DNA from: DUTS01 sp050951605
Lineage (GTDB): Bacteria; Bacillota; Peptococcia; DRI-13; DTU073
DNA: 64,000 nt
Assembly (NCBI GenBank): GCA_050951605.1
Contig: JBMNJJ010000003.1
Coordinates: 310,001 to 374,000, forward strand
Direction of reading: 5' to 3'
A model generated the notes under the pieces. That model made no database searches. It saw only the letters and a list, made by a program, of their open reading frames with translations, and was not told where the DNA came from. Shown in pieces: positions 8,758 through 18,015 of this stretch (its first letter is position 1; every line of letters begins with the position of its first letter). The translations under genes and the position numbers were made by a program.

Positions 8758-10128
8758 TTGTCTCAAACAGTAGCTGTTATACTGGCGGCAGGCTTGGGTA
8801 CAAGAATGAAGTCTAAGGAGCCGAAGGTTTTACACCAAGTAGCAGGTGTTCCGATGGTAGCTCATGTTCTTGCTGCTTTGCAGCAAGTCGGTGTAGAGGA
8901 TGTAATTATTGTCCTGGGTCATCAAGGAGAAAAGGTACAGAAAGCTTTAGGACAAGGTTATCGTTATGTTTATCAGCAGGAACAGTTGGGAACAGGGCAT
9001 GCTTTGTTACAAGCGTTACCTTTATTACAAGAATATTCAGGAGGAAATTGTCTGGTTTTATGTGGAGATACGCCTTTATTAAGTGGCAAAACTTTGCAGA
9101 AATTAAAAGCAAGACATTTACAAACGGGAGCAAAGGCTACTGTACTTACTGCAATGTTAGTAGACCCTAGTGGATATGGTAGGATAATTAAGGGAGTAGA
9201 AGGAATAAAAAAGATTGTAGAGGAAAAAGATGCTTCAACTGAAGAAAAGAAGGTTAAGGAAATTAATACAGGAGCCTATTGTTTCGATTTAGATAGCGTT
9301 AAGGAAGGTTTAAAAAAATTAACTCCGGCTAATGCTCAGGGTGAATATTACCTCACAGATTTAATTAAATTTCTGGTGGATAGAAATGAGCGGGTGGAGA
9401 CCTTTGTTTTGGAAAACTCGCATGAGGCCTTGGGGGTTAATAATCGTTTGCAATTGGCTGAAGCCGAAGCTTATTGGCGTCGAAAAATTTTAAAGGAACA
9501 GATGTTGCAAGGTGTAACGATTATTGATCCGGAACATACTTATGTAGGCAAAATGGTAAAGATTGGGCAGGATACAATTCTTTATCCTGGAGTAATTTTG
9601 GAAGGGGCAACGACTATTGGGGAGAATTGTCAAATCGGACCTTACACGAGAATTGTAGATTCTTTTGTAGGTGCAGATTGTTCGATTAACAATTCTTTTT
9701 TGCTTGAGTCTAAGGTGGGAAGAGGTTGTATTATTGGACCATATAGTTATTTAAGACCGGGAACGGAGCTTGTGGAAAAGGTTAAAATAGGAGATTTTGT
9801 AGAGGTAAAGAATTCTTTCGTAGGAAGAAATTCCAAAATTCCCCATTTAAGTTATGTAGGGGATAGTGTTTTGGGAGAAGCTGTTAATATTGGAGCGGGA
9901 ACGATAACTTGTAATTATGATGGGGAAAAGAAAAATCAAACAATTATTGGGGATAGAGTTTTTGTGGGAAGTAATACTAATCTTGTGGCACCAATTAAGG
10001 TTGGTTCCGGTGCATATATTGGTGCCGGCTCAACCGTGACTAAAAATATACCGGCGGGTGCTTTAGCTATAGCTCGAGGGAAACAAAGGAATCTGGAAGA
10101 TTGGGAAGGAAAAAAGAAAGAAAAATGA
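8758..10128 (+). CDS. glmU: Bifunctional UDP-N-acetylglucosamine pyrophosphorylase / glucosamine-1-phosphate acetyltransferase
   Basis: Makes UDP-GlcNAc for peptidoglycan by acetylating GlcN-1-P and then uridylating it. The N-terminal uridyltransferase domain has LAAGLGTRMKS; the C-terminal left-handed beta-helix has many hexapeptide repeats and the acetyl-CoA end (NIGAGTITCNYDG). I choose the TTG at 8758, 9 nt behind AAGGAGG (8742-8748); this gives 456 residues, the same as B. subtilis GlmU. The glmU-prs order is also that of B. subtilis. Confidence 0.96.
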   Translation: MSQTVAVILAAGLGTRMKSKEPKVLHQVAGVPMVAHVLAALQQVGVEDVIIVLGHQGEKVQKALGQGYRYVYQQEQLGTGHALLQALPLLQEYSGGNCLVLCGDTPLLSGKTLQKLKARHLQTGAKATVLTAMLVDPSGYGRIIKGVEGIKKIVEEKDASTEEKKVKEINTGAYCFDLDSVKEGLKKLTPANAQGEYYLTDLIKFLVDRNERVETFVLENSHEALGVNNRLQLAEAEAYWRRKILKEQMLQGVTIIDPEHTYVGKMVKIGQDTILYPGVILEGATTIGENCQIGPYTRIVDSFVGADCSINNSFLLESKVGRGCIIGPYSYLRPGTELVEKVKIGDFVEVKNSFVGRNSKIPHLSYVGDSVLGEAVNIGAGTITCNYDGEKKNQTIIGDRVFVGSNTNLVAPIKVGSGAYIGAGSTVTKNIPAGALAIARGKQRNLEDWEGKKKEK

Positions 10129-10155
10129 AAAGGAAAGTGAATAGGGAGGATCAAA

Positions 10156-11100
10156 ATGGCTAATTATAAATCTCTAAAAATTTTTACCGGAAATGCTCAT
10201 AAACAGTTGGCTGAAGAAATTGCCGAATATCTTGGTGTAGAAGTTAGTGCTGCTTCTGTTAAAACTTTTAGTGATGGAGAAATCAGTGTAGTGATTGATG
10301 AAAGTGTCAGAGGAGCAGATGCTTTTGTTATTCAACCCACTTGTGCCCCGGTTAATGATAACTTAATGGAATTGCTTACTTTGATTGATGCTTTACGGAG
10401 GGCTTCTGCTCATCGGATTACGGCAGTCATTCCTTATTATGGTTATGCTCGACAGGATAGGAAAGCAAAAGCTAGGGACCCGATTACAGCTAAGTTGGTG
10501 GCGAATTTGCTTACGGCAGCAGGAGCTATGCGTATTTTGTCTGTAGATTTTCATGCCGGTCAAATTCAAGGTTTTTTTGATATTCCGGTAGACCATTTAT
10601 TAGGTCAACCACTTATTGCTGAATATTTTTTAAACAAACAGATTGAGGACCTTGTTGTTGTTTCGCCTGATTTAGGGGGGGTTACTAGAGCTAGAGGTTT
10701 AGCGGAAAGGTTGCAGGCACCTTTAGCGATAATTGATAAACGTAGACCACGCCCCAATGTAGCACAAGTAATGAATATTATTGGGGAAGTCAAGGGGAAA
10801 AATGTGGTAATGGTTGATGATATTATTGATACAGCCGGAACAATAACTTTGGGGGCTCAGGCTTTGAAGGATAATGGAGCTAAAGAAGTATATGCGTGTT
10901 GTAGTCACCCTGTTTTATCCGGCCCAGCGATTGAAAGATTAGATAAATCCGTAATTAAGGAAGTAATTGTGATGAATACGATCCCACTTAGTTCGGAAAA
11001 GCAGATTGATAAAATTAAAACTTTATCAACAGCACCTTTGCTTGGGGAAGCGATTATTCGTATCCATGAAGACCTTTCGGTAAGTAAGCTTTTTAATTAA
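10156..11100 (+). CDS. prs: Ribose-phosphate pyrophosphokinase
   Basis: Synthesises PRPP from ribose 5-phosphate and ATP for nucleotide, His and Trp synthesis. The protein has 314 residues with the class I signature: FSDGEISV, the flexible loop [11 protein letters not shown], and the PRPP-binding [21 protein letters not shown] precedes the ATG. It lies 27 nt behind glmU and ends at a strong terminator. Confidence 0.97.
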   Translation: MANYKSLKIFTGNAHKQLAEEIAEYLGVEVSAASVKTFSDGEISVVIDESVRGADAFVIQPTCAPVNDNLMELLTLIDALRRASAHRITAVIPYYGYARQDRKAKARDPITAKLVANLLTAAGAMRILSVDFHAGQIQGFFDIPVDHLLGQPLIAEYFLNKQIEDLVVVSPDLGGVTRARGLAERLQAPLAIIDKRRPRPNVAQVMNIIGEVKGKNVVMVDDIIDTAGTITLGAQALKDNGAKEVYACCSHPVLSGPAIERLDKSVIKEVIVMNTIPLSSEKQIDKIKTLSTAPLLGEAIIRIHEDLSVSKLFN

Positions 11101-11111
11101 GAAGAAAAAGG

Positions 11112-11146
11112 CAAGCCCCGGTGGTATATTCCGGGGTTTTGTTTGT
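11112..11146 (+). terminator. Rho-independent terminator of glmU-prs
   Basis: CCCCGG pairs with CCGGGG over a 9-nt loop and is followed by TTTTG and more T. Confidence 0.85.
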
Positions 11147-11175
11147 TTTAGTATAAGGGAAAGGGGGGGCTGCCG

Positions 11176-11748
11176 ATGAAGATGATTGTGGGTTTAGGGA
11201 ATCCTGGGACTCGTTATGAGAAAAGCAGGCACAATATAGGTTTTATGGTTTTAGATGCTTTTGCTCTTAGCCATAAATTAAAGATTAACAAGAAAAAATG
11301 CAGGTCTTTATTAGGTCAGGGGTATATAGGGAATGAAAAGGTTCTTTTGGTTAAACCTCAGACTTATATGAATAAAAGTGGAGAGGCTGTTTGGGAAATT
11401 TTAAATTATTATGGCGAGGGAATAGAGGATTTATTGATAATCCATGATGATTTAGATTTAGCTTTAGGAAGACTTAGGTTTAAAAGAAATGGAGGCAGTG
11501 GAGGACATAATGGTTTGAAGTCGATTACGAAAATGTTAAACTCCCCTGAATATGACCGTTTAAAAGTGGGGATAGGGCGTCCTCCCGAATTTATGCCTAC
11601 GGAAGCTTATGTATTGAGTTCTTTTTTAGAAAAGGAAAGAGAAGTATTATCTGAAATAATTAAAGGCTCTTTAAAAGGCTTAGAAACTTGGTGTTGTAAG
11701 GGGATAGATGAAGCGATGAATAAATTCAATTCATTTAATTTGGAATAA
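11176..11748 (+). CDS. pth: Peptidyl-tRNA hydrolase
   Basis: Releases peptidyl-tRNAs that drop off the ribosome. MKMIVGLGNPGTRYEKSRHNIGF carries the family N-terminus and the catalytic His (about residue 19); VHDDLDL-like (IIHDDLDLALGRLRFK) and GGSGGHNGLKS are also present. The protein has 190 residues, normal length. In Bacillus this gene (spoVC) precedes fin and mfd, as it does here apart from one extra small gene. Confidence 0.96.
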   Translation: MKMIVGLGNPGTRYEKSRHNIGFMVLDAFALSHKLKINKKKCRSLLGQGYIGNEKVLLVKPQTYMNKSGEAVWEILNYYGEGIEDLLIIHDDLDLALGRLRFKRNGGSGGHNGLKSITKMLNSPEYDRLKVGIGRPPEFMPTEAYVLSSFLEKEREVLSEIIKGSLKGLETWCCKGIDEAMNKFNSFNLE

Positions 11749-11799
11749 ACATAGTCCGGTTAGGAAATACTAGAATTTAGTCTTAGCCGGGAGGGAAAA

Positions 11800-12189
11800 A
11801 TGTCTCATTGGTGGACCGGTCTTTTAGCTGCCGGAGCGGCTTGGGTAATAAACAGATTTGTGGTGAAACATTTAGGGGAAATAGCAATTATTGGAGTTAT
11901 TCCATGGTTGGAGGAGATATTAAAAACGGGGATAGCGTTATTTAGTGGGGGCTCTCTTCTCTTTACTCATGGCGTTTTTGGTTTTATCGAATTTCTTTAT
12001 GATTATTTTACTGCAGCACGTTGGGGAGCTTGGGCTGGCCTTTTTAGTATGTTAAGTCATTGGTTTTATGGGTTCATGACATTATTTGTGTATAAACAAA
12101 CTTCTTCTTGGTTAGGCGGGATATTATGTGCCGGTTTTTTTCACGTTTTTTGGAATTACACAGTGGCGGTGCTCAGTAGAAAGAATTAA
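11800..12189 (+). CDS. Minimal PrsW-like intramembrane metalloprotease candidate
   Basis: A 129-residue, multi-spanning membrane protein. It has the spaced motif set of PrsW/Abi-type membrane proteases: Glu38-Glu39-x-x-Lys42, Glu64 within GFIEF, His87-x3-Gly91, and His115-x3-Asn119. PrsW of B. subtilis is larger (about 220 residues) and performs site-1 cleavage of the anti-sigma factor RsiW. GGGAGGG precedes the ATG. It lies between pth and fin, an anti-sigma-F factor gene, which suggests but does not prove a role in sporulation. The motif match is mine; activity is inferred. Confidence 0.55.
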   Translation: MSHWWTGLLAAGAAWVINRFVVKHLGEIAIIGVIPWLEEILKTGIALFSGGSLLFTHGVFGFIEFLYDYFTAARWGAWAGLFSMLSHWFYGFMTLFVYKQTSSWLGGILCAGFFHVFWNYTVAVLSRKN

Positions 12190-12205
12190 CCGGGAGGTTT
12201 CGTTG

Positions 12206-12445
12206 ATGCGGTTTATTTATATTTGTAATGAATGTGCCAGTTATATTGGAGAGCTTGAACTATATAATTGGGATGAAACAATGTTGGGTTTTGATACACT
12301 TACCTTGGATGAAAAAAAAGAATTCTTAGATTTTGATTTGGAGCAACAACAGAGTATTGTAAAAGCTATTTGTGATGCTTGTTATAAGGATAAAATGACC
12401 GCACAGTCTTTTTATGCTGAGGTGAATAAATCTAGTCTTCATTAA
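12206..12445 (+). CDS. fin: Anti-sigma-F factor Fin
   Basis: Small zinc-ribbon protein (79 residues) that in B. subtilis binds and inhibits SigF, helping the SigF-to-SigG switch in the forespore. Two CxxC pairs are present (CNEC near the N-terminus and CDAC near residue 60), plus the LGFDTLTLDEKKEF segment matching LGFQHLTNEER of B. subtilis Fin. Position between pth and mfd is conserved. I choose the ATG at 12206, with CGGGAGG 8 nt upstream. It starts 16 nt behind the PrsW-like gene, so the two probably share a transcript. Confidence 0.88.
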   Translation: MRFIYICNECASYIGELELYNWDETMLGFDTLTLDEKKEFLDFDLEQQQSIVKAICDACYKDKMTAQSFYAEVNKSSLH

Positions 12446-12573
12446 AATTAAATTTATTTATAGTCTTAAACAAAGTTAAATAGTATATTATATATTATGA
12501 AGTAGTTAAAATAATTAGTGAGGATGTGGGGGTCTAATTGACGTCCACTATTTGAAGATGAGAGGAACAGAAA

Positions 12574-15500
12574 ATGTCATTACAATCGGTATTAAACTAT
12601 TTGCAGGAAGCCCCGGAATATAATTTTCTTTGGGGACAGGTAAAAAACAATAAAATTAATCATATTTATGGGGTGACCGGTTCTCAAAAAAGTATCCTTG
12701 CTGCTCTATTGCTGAATATGCAGAAGAGACCGTTACTTTATATTGTAGAATCAGTTTTAAGAGGTAAAGAAATTTTTGACGATTTTTGCAATTTGTTTTC
12801 TGCACAGGAGGTACAGTTTTTTCCTGCTTTAGATTCTCTTCCTTTTGAAGTACTGGCTCAGAGTCATGAGACGCGACGTAAACGTTTGGAAGTACTAGAG
12901 GGGTTATTAACGGAGAAAACGAAGGTAGTTGTGACTACTTTGGAAGCTTTAAGCAAAACTTTAATGCCTCCGGAAGCTTTTCGCAAAGCGGTGGTGAAAT
13001 TTCAGGTAGGACAAAGAGTTGATCTGGAAAAGCTTTTAGCTTATTTGGTTGCTGTAGGGTATCAGCGAGTAGAGAGGGTAGAAGATAAGGGGCAATTTTC
13101 TCAGCGGGGTGGTATTCTTGATGTGTTTCCATCTACGGGCAAAGACCCTTTCCGGATTGAGTTTTTTGATGAGGAAATAGAATCTATTCGTTTGTTTTCT
13201 ACGGAAAGCCAGAGGTCTTTGCATAAAGTTACTGAAGTAGCTCTTTTTCCGGCTGTCGAATTTTTTCTTGAGGGTTTAGATAAAGAACAAGCTTTAAAGA
13301 AAATAAGGGAAGAGGGGCGTGAGTTTTTAAATAAACTGGGCAAAAAAAGGCAGAAAGAAGCCTATAATAATTTTTCGAATAAATTAAAAGTGGTTGAAGA
13401 GTTTGTTTTGGATGAATGTTATTTTCCTGGTTATGAACAGTTGTTACCTTATTTTATGAAAGAAAAATATACTCTTGTTGATTACTTTTTAAAGTCACCT
13501 TTCGTTATTTTTGATGAACCCGGTCGGCAGAAGGAAAGCAGTCAGGCAAGAGAAAGAGAAATTCGGGAAACATATCTAGCTCTATGGGAAAAAGGGAAAG
13601 TTTTACCGGGACAAGTTGATAATTATTTAAATTGGGGGGAAATGAGTGAGATTCTTATTCAGATGAAGACTGTCTTTTTTTCCCTACTTCCCCAAAGGTT
13701 GCCTTGGGAGAAAGACGTTAATTTATTAGGTATTTCAGCAAAAACAACTAATTTATTTATGGGTAAGACACGTCTTTTAGCGGATGAGTTAAAAAATTTA
13801 AAACGACAAAAATATGCTGTGGTTATTCTTGTTAATTCTAAAGACAGAGGGGAACGGTTACGCCAAGGTTTGTGGGATTTAGGTGTGGAAGCGTCTTTAG
13901 TTAAGGAGGACCTTGTTTTACAGGCAGGAAAGGTTTACTTAATGACAGGTTATCTTACCAGTGGGTTTGAGTTTACTTCTTGGAAGCTAGTTGTTTTTAC
14001 GGAACATGAGTTGTTTTATCAGCCTAAAAAAAGGATGCCTCGTCGTATGTTTCAGGAAGGGAAGAAGGTTACCGTCCTGGAAGATTTGCAGGTAGGAGAT
14101 TATGTAGTGCATATTAACCATGGGATTGGTCGTTATATCGGGATCGAAAAACTGGCTGTAGCTGATGCGGAAAAAGATTATTTGGTGATTAAATATCGAG
14201 GTGAAGATAAACTTTATGTTCCTACGGCCCAGGTGGGATTGTTGCAAAAATATTCTTATCAGGAAGGTTTACATCCTAAATTATCTAAATTGGGTGGAAG
14301 TGAATGGAGTAAAATAAAAAAGAAGGTTAAAGGAAGCGTACAAGATTTAGCTCAAGACCTTTTAAAGTTGTATGCAGTGCGACATTCTTGGCAAGGGTTC
14401 GCTTTTTCTCCTGATACACCGTGGCAAAAGGAATTTGAAGATGCTTTTCCTTATGAGGAAACAGAAGATCAGCTAAAATGTATTGGGGAAGTTAAACGAG
14501 ATATGGAAAAACCGCGACCGATGGATAGATTGCTTTGTGGGGACGTAGGGTATGGGAAGACAGAGGTGGCTATTCGAGCTGCTTGTAAGGCGGCGTTTAG
14601 TGGCAAACAAACTGCCATTTTAGTTCCGACAACTATTTTGGCAGAGCAACATTACAATACTTTTCGAGAAAGATTTAAAGGATTCCCGGTTAAAGTTAAT
14701 GTTTTAAGTCGTTTCCGTTCTCCAAAAGAACAGAAGCAGATTGTGCAAGCTTTAGAACAAGGGAAAATAGATATTATTATCGGTACACATCGTCTTTTTT
14801 CCAAGGATATTAAGTTTAAAGATTTAGGTCTATTGGTAGTTGATGAGGAGCAGCGTTTTGGAGTTGTGCATAAAGAAAAATTGAAAAAATTGAAAAAAAC
14901 AGTAGATGTACTGACACTTACGGCGACTCCCATTCCGAGAACTTTACAAATGTCTTTGGTGGGGGTAAGAGATATGAGTGTAATCGAGACCCCTCCAGAA
15001 GAACGGTATCCTGTGCAGACTTTTGTTGTAGAGTACAGTCCGCAGTTGGTGAAAGAAGCACTTAAACGGGAGTTAGGTCGTGGTGGGCAAGTTTATTTTG
15101 TGCATAATCGTGTTGAGGATATTGAAAAAGTTGCTTTAGAAATACAAGAACTTGTTCCGGAGGCACGGGTAGGAATAGCTCACGGAAAAATGACAGAAGT
15201 GCAGTTGGAAAACATTATGTTGGATTTTTGGGAAGGGCATCTTGATGTTTTGGTTTGTACGACGATTATTGAATCAGGTTTAGATATTGCTAATGTAAAT
15301 ACTTTAATTGTTGATCAAGCCGATAAACTTGGACTTTCACAGTTATATCAGCTTAGAGGGCGGGTAGGGCGTTCGAATCGGGTTGCTTATGCTTATTTAA
15401 CATATCAAAAAGATAAGGTACTTTCCGAAATAGCAGAAAAGAGATTGAGTGCGATTCGAGAATTTACAGAATTGGGCTCCGGTTTTAAAATTGCCATGCG

Positions 15501-16110
15501 TGATTTAGAGATTAGAGGGGCAGGCAATATTTTAGGAGCTGAACAGAGTGGGCAGATTGCGGCAGTAGGTTTTGATTTGTACTGCCAGCTATTGGAACAG
15601 GCGGTAAGAGAAGCTAAAGGTCAAGAACAACCTAGAGAGAAGATAGTATTAATCGATATTCATGTGAAGGCATATATCCCTCAGGAATATATTTCTGACA
15701 ATGGGGTTAAAATTAATTTTTATCAACGGATTAATGCTGTAAAAGAAAAAGAGGAGTTAACACAACTCGCAGAGGAATTAAAAGATCGTTTTGGTTCTTT
15801 GCCTGAGGCAGTAATTAATTTATTGCAGATTGCTGTAATTAAACTTGAGGCTGCTGCGAGTAAAATTAGTTCTATAATTCAAGAACAAGAAACAATTAAA
15901 ATAAAGCTGGAAGATGACCATGGTTTAACGGGGAGGGAATTGATGGAACTAGCTAGACGTTATCGGAGAAAGGTTAGTTTCAGTGTTTCGTCCGGGTTAG
16001 AGGTCATGATTAATGTCGGAAATTTACAGCAAAAACAAAGGTTGGATTTTTTAGAAGAAATTATTTCGGAAATATCTTCTCTTGCTCTAGAAGAGAAGAT
16101 TCTGATATAA
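12574..16110 (+). CDS. mfd: Transcription-repair coupling factor Mfd
   Basis: DNA translocase that removes RNA polymerase stalled at lesions and recruits UvrA. The protein has 1178 residues with the usual layout: UvrB-like domains 1-3 at the N-terminus, the RNA-polymerase-interacting CarD-like domain (QVGDYVVHINHGIGRYIGIE, near 505-525), the RecG-like helicase with Walker A GDVGYGKTE (near 655) and DEEQ box (near 758), the translocation motif (LYQLRGRVGRS), and the C-terminal TRCF domain. AGAGGAA precedes the ATG. prsA follows within 40 nt. Confidence 0.97.
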   Translation: MSLQSVLNYLQEAPEYNFLWGQVKNNKINHIYGVTGSQKSILAALLLNMQKRPLLYIVESVLRGKEIFDDFCNLFSAQEVQFFPALDSLPFEVLAQSHETRRKRLEVLEGLLTEKTKVVVTTLEALSKTLMPPEAFRKAVVKFQVGQRVDLEKLLAYLVAVGYQRVERVEDKGQFSQRGGILDVFPSTGKDPFRIEFFDEEIESIRLFSTESQRSLHKVTEVALFPAVEFFLEGLDKEQALKKIREEGREFLNKLGKKRQKEAYNNFSNKLKVVEEFVLDECYFPGYEQLLPYFMKEKYTLVDYFLKSPFVIFDEPGRQKESSQAREREIRETYLALWEKGKVLPGQVDNYLNWGEMSEILIQMKTVFFSLLPQRLPWEKDVNLLGISAKTTNLFMGKTRLLADELKNLKRQKYAVVILVNSKDRGERLRQGLWDLGVEASLVKEDLVLQAGKVYLMTGYLTSGFEFTSWKLVVFTEHELFYQPKKRMPRRMFQEGKKVTVLEDLQVGDYVVHINHGIGRYIGIEKLAVADAEKDYLVIKYRGEDKLYVPTAQVGLLQKYSYQEGLHPKLSKLGGSEWSKIKKKVKGSVQDLAQDLLKLYAVRHSWQGFAFSPDTPWQKEFEDAFPYEETEDQLKCIGEVKRDMEKPRPMDRLLCGDVGYGKTEVAIRAACKAAFSGKQTAILVPTTILAEQHYNTFRERFKGFPVKVNVLSRFRSPKEQKQIVQALEQGKIDIIIGTHRLFSKDIKFKDLGLLVVDEEQRFGVVHKEKLKKLKKTVDVLTLTATPIPRTLQMSLVGVRDMSVIETPPEERYPVQTFVVEYSPQLVKEALKRELGRGGQVYFVHNRVEDIEKVALEIQELVPEARVGIAHGKMTEVQLENIMLDFWEGHLDVLVCTTIIESGLDIANVNTLIVDQADKLGLSQLYQLRGRVGRSNRVAYAYLTYQKDKVLSEIAEKRLSAIREFTELGSGFKIAMRDLEIRGAGNILGAEQSGQIAAVGFDLYCQLLEQAVREAKGQEQPREKIVLIDIHVKAYIPQEYISDNGVKINFYQRINAVKEKEELTQLAEELKDRFGSLPEAVINLLQIAVIKLEAAASKISSIIQEQETIKIKLEDDHGLTGRELMELARRYRRKVSFSVSSGLEVMINVGNLQQKQRLDFLEEIISEISSLALEEKILI

Positions 16111-16148
16111 TTAGTTTATATTTGATAAGAGGAAAGAGAGGAAAAGTA

Positions 16149-17201
16149 ATGAGAAAATGTTGGAAGTTAGCGGTGTATATGCTTGCCTTAGCATTTTTAT
16201 TAACTGGTTGTGGTGATAATATCGTCGCTAAAGTTAACGGAGAAAAGATTACGGAAACAGAGTTAAATGCGAAGGTGGAGCAAGTTGCTACCCTTAATGG
16301 TTATGACCTGGAAGGTGAGCATGGCAAAGTTGTTAAGGGTTTTTTACAAGAACAGATGCTGGAAGCTTTAATTATGGAAAAATTAGTGTTGCAGGATGCT
16401 AAAGAGAAAAAGATTCCTTTAGATAAGAAAAAGTTAAAAGAAGAATTGCAAAAAATGAAAGAAGGTTTTGCTTCAGACAAAGAATATCAAGAGTTCCTTA
16501 CTGCCAATAAGCTAACTGAAAAAGAACTGAAAAAAATGTATGAAACTATGTTTATTTATAATGGACTTTTTGAAGAGGTAACTAAAGATATTACTAAAGC
16601 CTCCCAAGACCCTGAAGAATATTATAAAGAGAATAATGCGGAGTTTTTCCAACCTGAGATGGTTCAGGTGCGTCATGTTTTAGTGGAAAAGAAAGAAGAA
16701 GCGGAAGACATTTTGACTGCTTTGGAGCAAGGAGAGGACTTTAAAAAGTTAGCTTTAGAAAAATCTATTGACCCCAGTGTAAAACAAAATGAAGGTTTAA
16801 TGGATTATTTTCCTAAGGGTGGATATATGGTAGAAGAATTTGAAGAGGCTGCTTTTGCTTTGCAAGAAGTAGGTGAATATACGCAAGAACCGGTAAAAAC
16901 TGAGTACGGTTATCATATTATTAAGTTAGAAGGCAGGAAAGAGGCAAAACAGCTTACCTTTGAGGAAGTTAAAGAGCAATTGGCGGAAAGGCTTTTGGCA
17001 GTAGAAAAGAATGAAAAGTTTCAAGCTTATGAGGAAGAGCTTTTAGCTAAAGCGGAAGTAGAAAGAATGCTCCCCCAGAATGAGAAAGAGGCAAATGGGA
17101 AGGAGCAGCCTGAGGATTCAGATAAGGATCTTACAGAAGAAAATAACGACTCCTCAACATCTGCTAAAGATGAGGGAGCGGCAGAAAAGAACGAGCAGTA
17201 A
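16149..17201 (+). CDS. prsA: PrsA/SurA-type lipoprotein foldase (peptidyl-prolyl isomerase)
   Basis: Extracytoplasmic, lipid-anchored folding factor. The signal peptide ends in the lipobox LLTGC; the mature protein begins Cys-Gly-Asp-Asn. A SurA-N-like helical domain (KVNGEKITETEL onward) is followed by a parvulin PpiC domain (VQVRHVLVEKKEEAE to YGYHIIKLEGR) and a highly charged, disordered Glu-rich tail. AGAGAGG supports the ATG at 16149 instead of an upstream TTG. A gene of this type between mfd and spoVT is common in Clostridia. A clear terminator follows. Confidence 0.9.
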   Translation: MRKCWKLAVYMLALAFLLTGCGDNIVAKVNGEKITETELNAKVEQVATLNGYDLEGEHGKVVKGFLQEQMLEALIMEKLVLQDAKEKKIPLDKKKLKEELQKMKEGFASDKEYQEFLTANKLTEKELKKMYETMFIYNGLFEEVTKDITKASQDPEEYYKENNAEFFQPEMVQVRHVLVEKKEEAEDILTALEQGEDFKKLALEKSIDPSVKQNEGLMDYFPKGGYMVEEFEEAAFALQEVGEYTQEPVKTEYGYHIIKLEGRKEAKQLTFEEVKEQLAERLLAVEKNEKFQAYEEELLAKAEVERMLPQNEKEANGKEQPEDSDKDLTEENNDSSTSAKDEGAAEKNEQ

Positions 17202-17223
17202 AATTAATAAATATTCCAGGATC

Positions 17224-17265
17224 AATAAAAAGCGTCGGCTTTCAGCGGCGCTTTTTATTTTATTA
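17224..17265 (+). terminator. Rho-independent terminator of mfd-prsA
   Basis: AATAAAAAGCG pairs perfectly with CGCTTTTTATT over a 14-nt loop. Confidence 0.85.
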
Positions 17266-17267
17266 AG

Positions 17268-17298
17268 TGAATAAATAAGTCTTTAAAGATATATACTA
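17268..17298 (+). promoter_or_regulatory. SigG-type promoter of spoVT
   Basis: TGAATA (17268-17273), 18-nt spacer, TATACTA (17292-17298). The SigF/SigG consensus is TGMATA, 17-18 nt, CATAMTA. spoVT of B. subtilis is SigG-dependent, so the match is biologically consistent. Confidence 0.6.
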
Positions 17299-17343
17299 TC
17301 ACTAAAGTATCCCTAAATTACCAAGAAGGAAAGAGGTGAGCCG

Positions 17344-17901
17344 ATGAAGGCAACCGGTATTGTGCGCAGAATAGATGATTTAGGTAGAGTGGTTATCCCC
17401 AAAGAAATTCGTAGAACCCTGAGAATTCGTGAGGGCGATCCTTTAGAAATTTTTGTAGATAGAGATGGAGAGGTAATTCTTAAAAAGTATTCTCCTATTG
17501 GTGAATTGGGCGATTTTGCTAAGGAATATGCTGATTCGCTTTATGAAGCAATTGGACATATTGCTTGTATTGCGGATAGAGACCAGATTATAGCTGTAGC
17601 AGGAGGACCTAAAAAGGAGTTTTTAAACAAAAGAATTGGTCCGGCGGTGGAAAAAGTAATGGAAGAAAGAAGGTCTATTTTAATTAATCAACCGGGACAA
17701 GATCCTTATTGTGCAATCTGTTTAAATGATGAGGAAGAATGTCGATATACGGCGGAAGTAATTGCCCCGATTATTGCAGAAGGTGATCCGATTGGGGCAG
17801 TACTTATAATTACTAAAGAACCTAATATTAAGTTTACGGATTTAGAAATGAAATTAGCAGAAACAGCGGCTTCTTTTTTAGCTAAACAAATGGAACAGTA
17901 A
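17344..17901 (+). CDS. spoVT: Stage V sporulation regulator SpoVT
   Basis: Forespore transcription factor that tunes SigG-dependent genes. The N-terminal AbrB-type swapped-hairpin DNA-binding domain (MKATGIVRRIDDLGRVVIPKE, split for length; residues 1-52) is followed by a GAF-like domain (about 55-180). 185 residues compares with 178 in B. subtilis. AAAGAGGTGA precedes the ATG. Monocistronic between a SigG-like promoter and a terminator. In Bacillus spoVB follows; here mazG follows directly. Confidence 0.95.
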   Translation: MKATGIVRRIDDLGRVVIPKEIRRTLRIREGDPLEIFVDRDGEVILKKYSPIGELGDFAKEYADSLYEAIGHIACIADRDQIIAVAGGPKKEFLNKRIGPAVEKVMEERRSILINQPGQDPYCAICLNDEEECRYTAEVIAPIIAEGDPIGAVLIITKEPNIKFTDLEMKLAETAASFLAKQMEQ

Positions 17902-17917
17902 AGCGAGAAATAATTTT

Positions 17918-17948
17918 AAGGTGGCAGGAAGCCGCCTTTTTTCTTTTT
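17918..17948 (+). terminator. Rho-independent terminator of spoVT
   Basis: AGGTGGC pairs with GCCGCCT (one G-T pair) over a 5-nt loop, followed by six T. Confidence 0.85.
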
Positions 17949-18015
17949 AAAAAATTAAGTATTATGGTATGATAAATTAGATAGAGAAAATGGGAAATAT
18001 TAAGGGGAGAGTATC

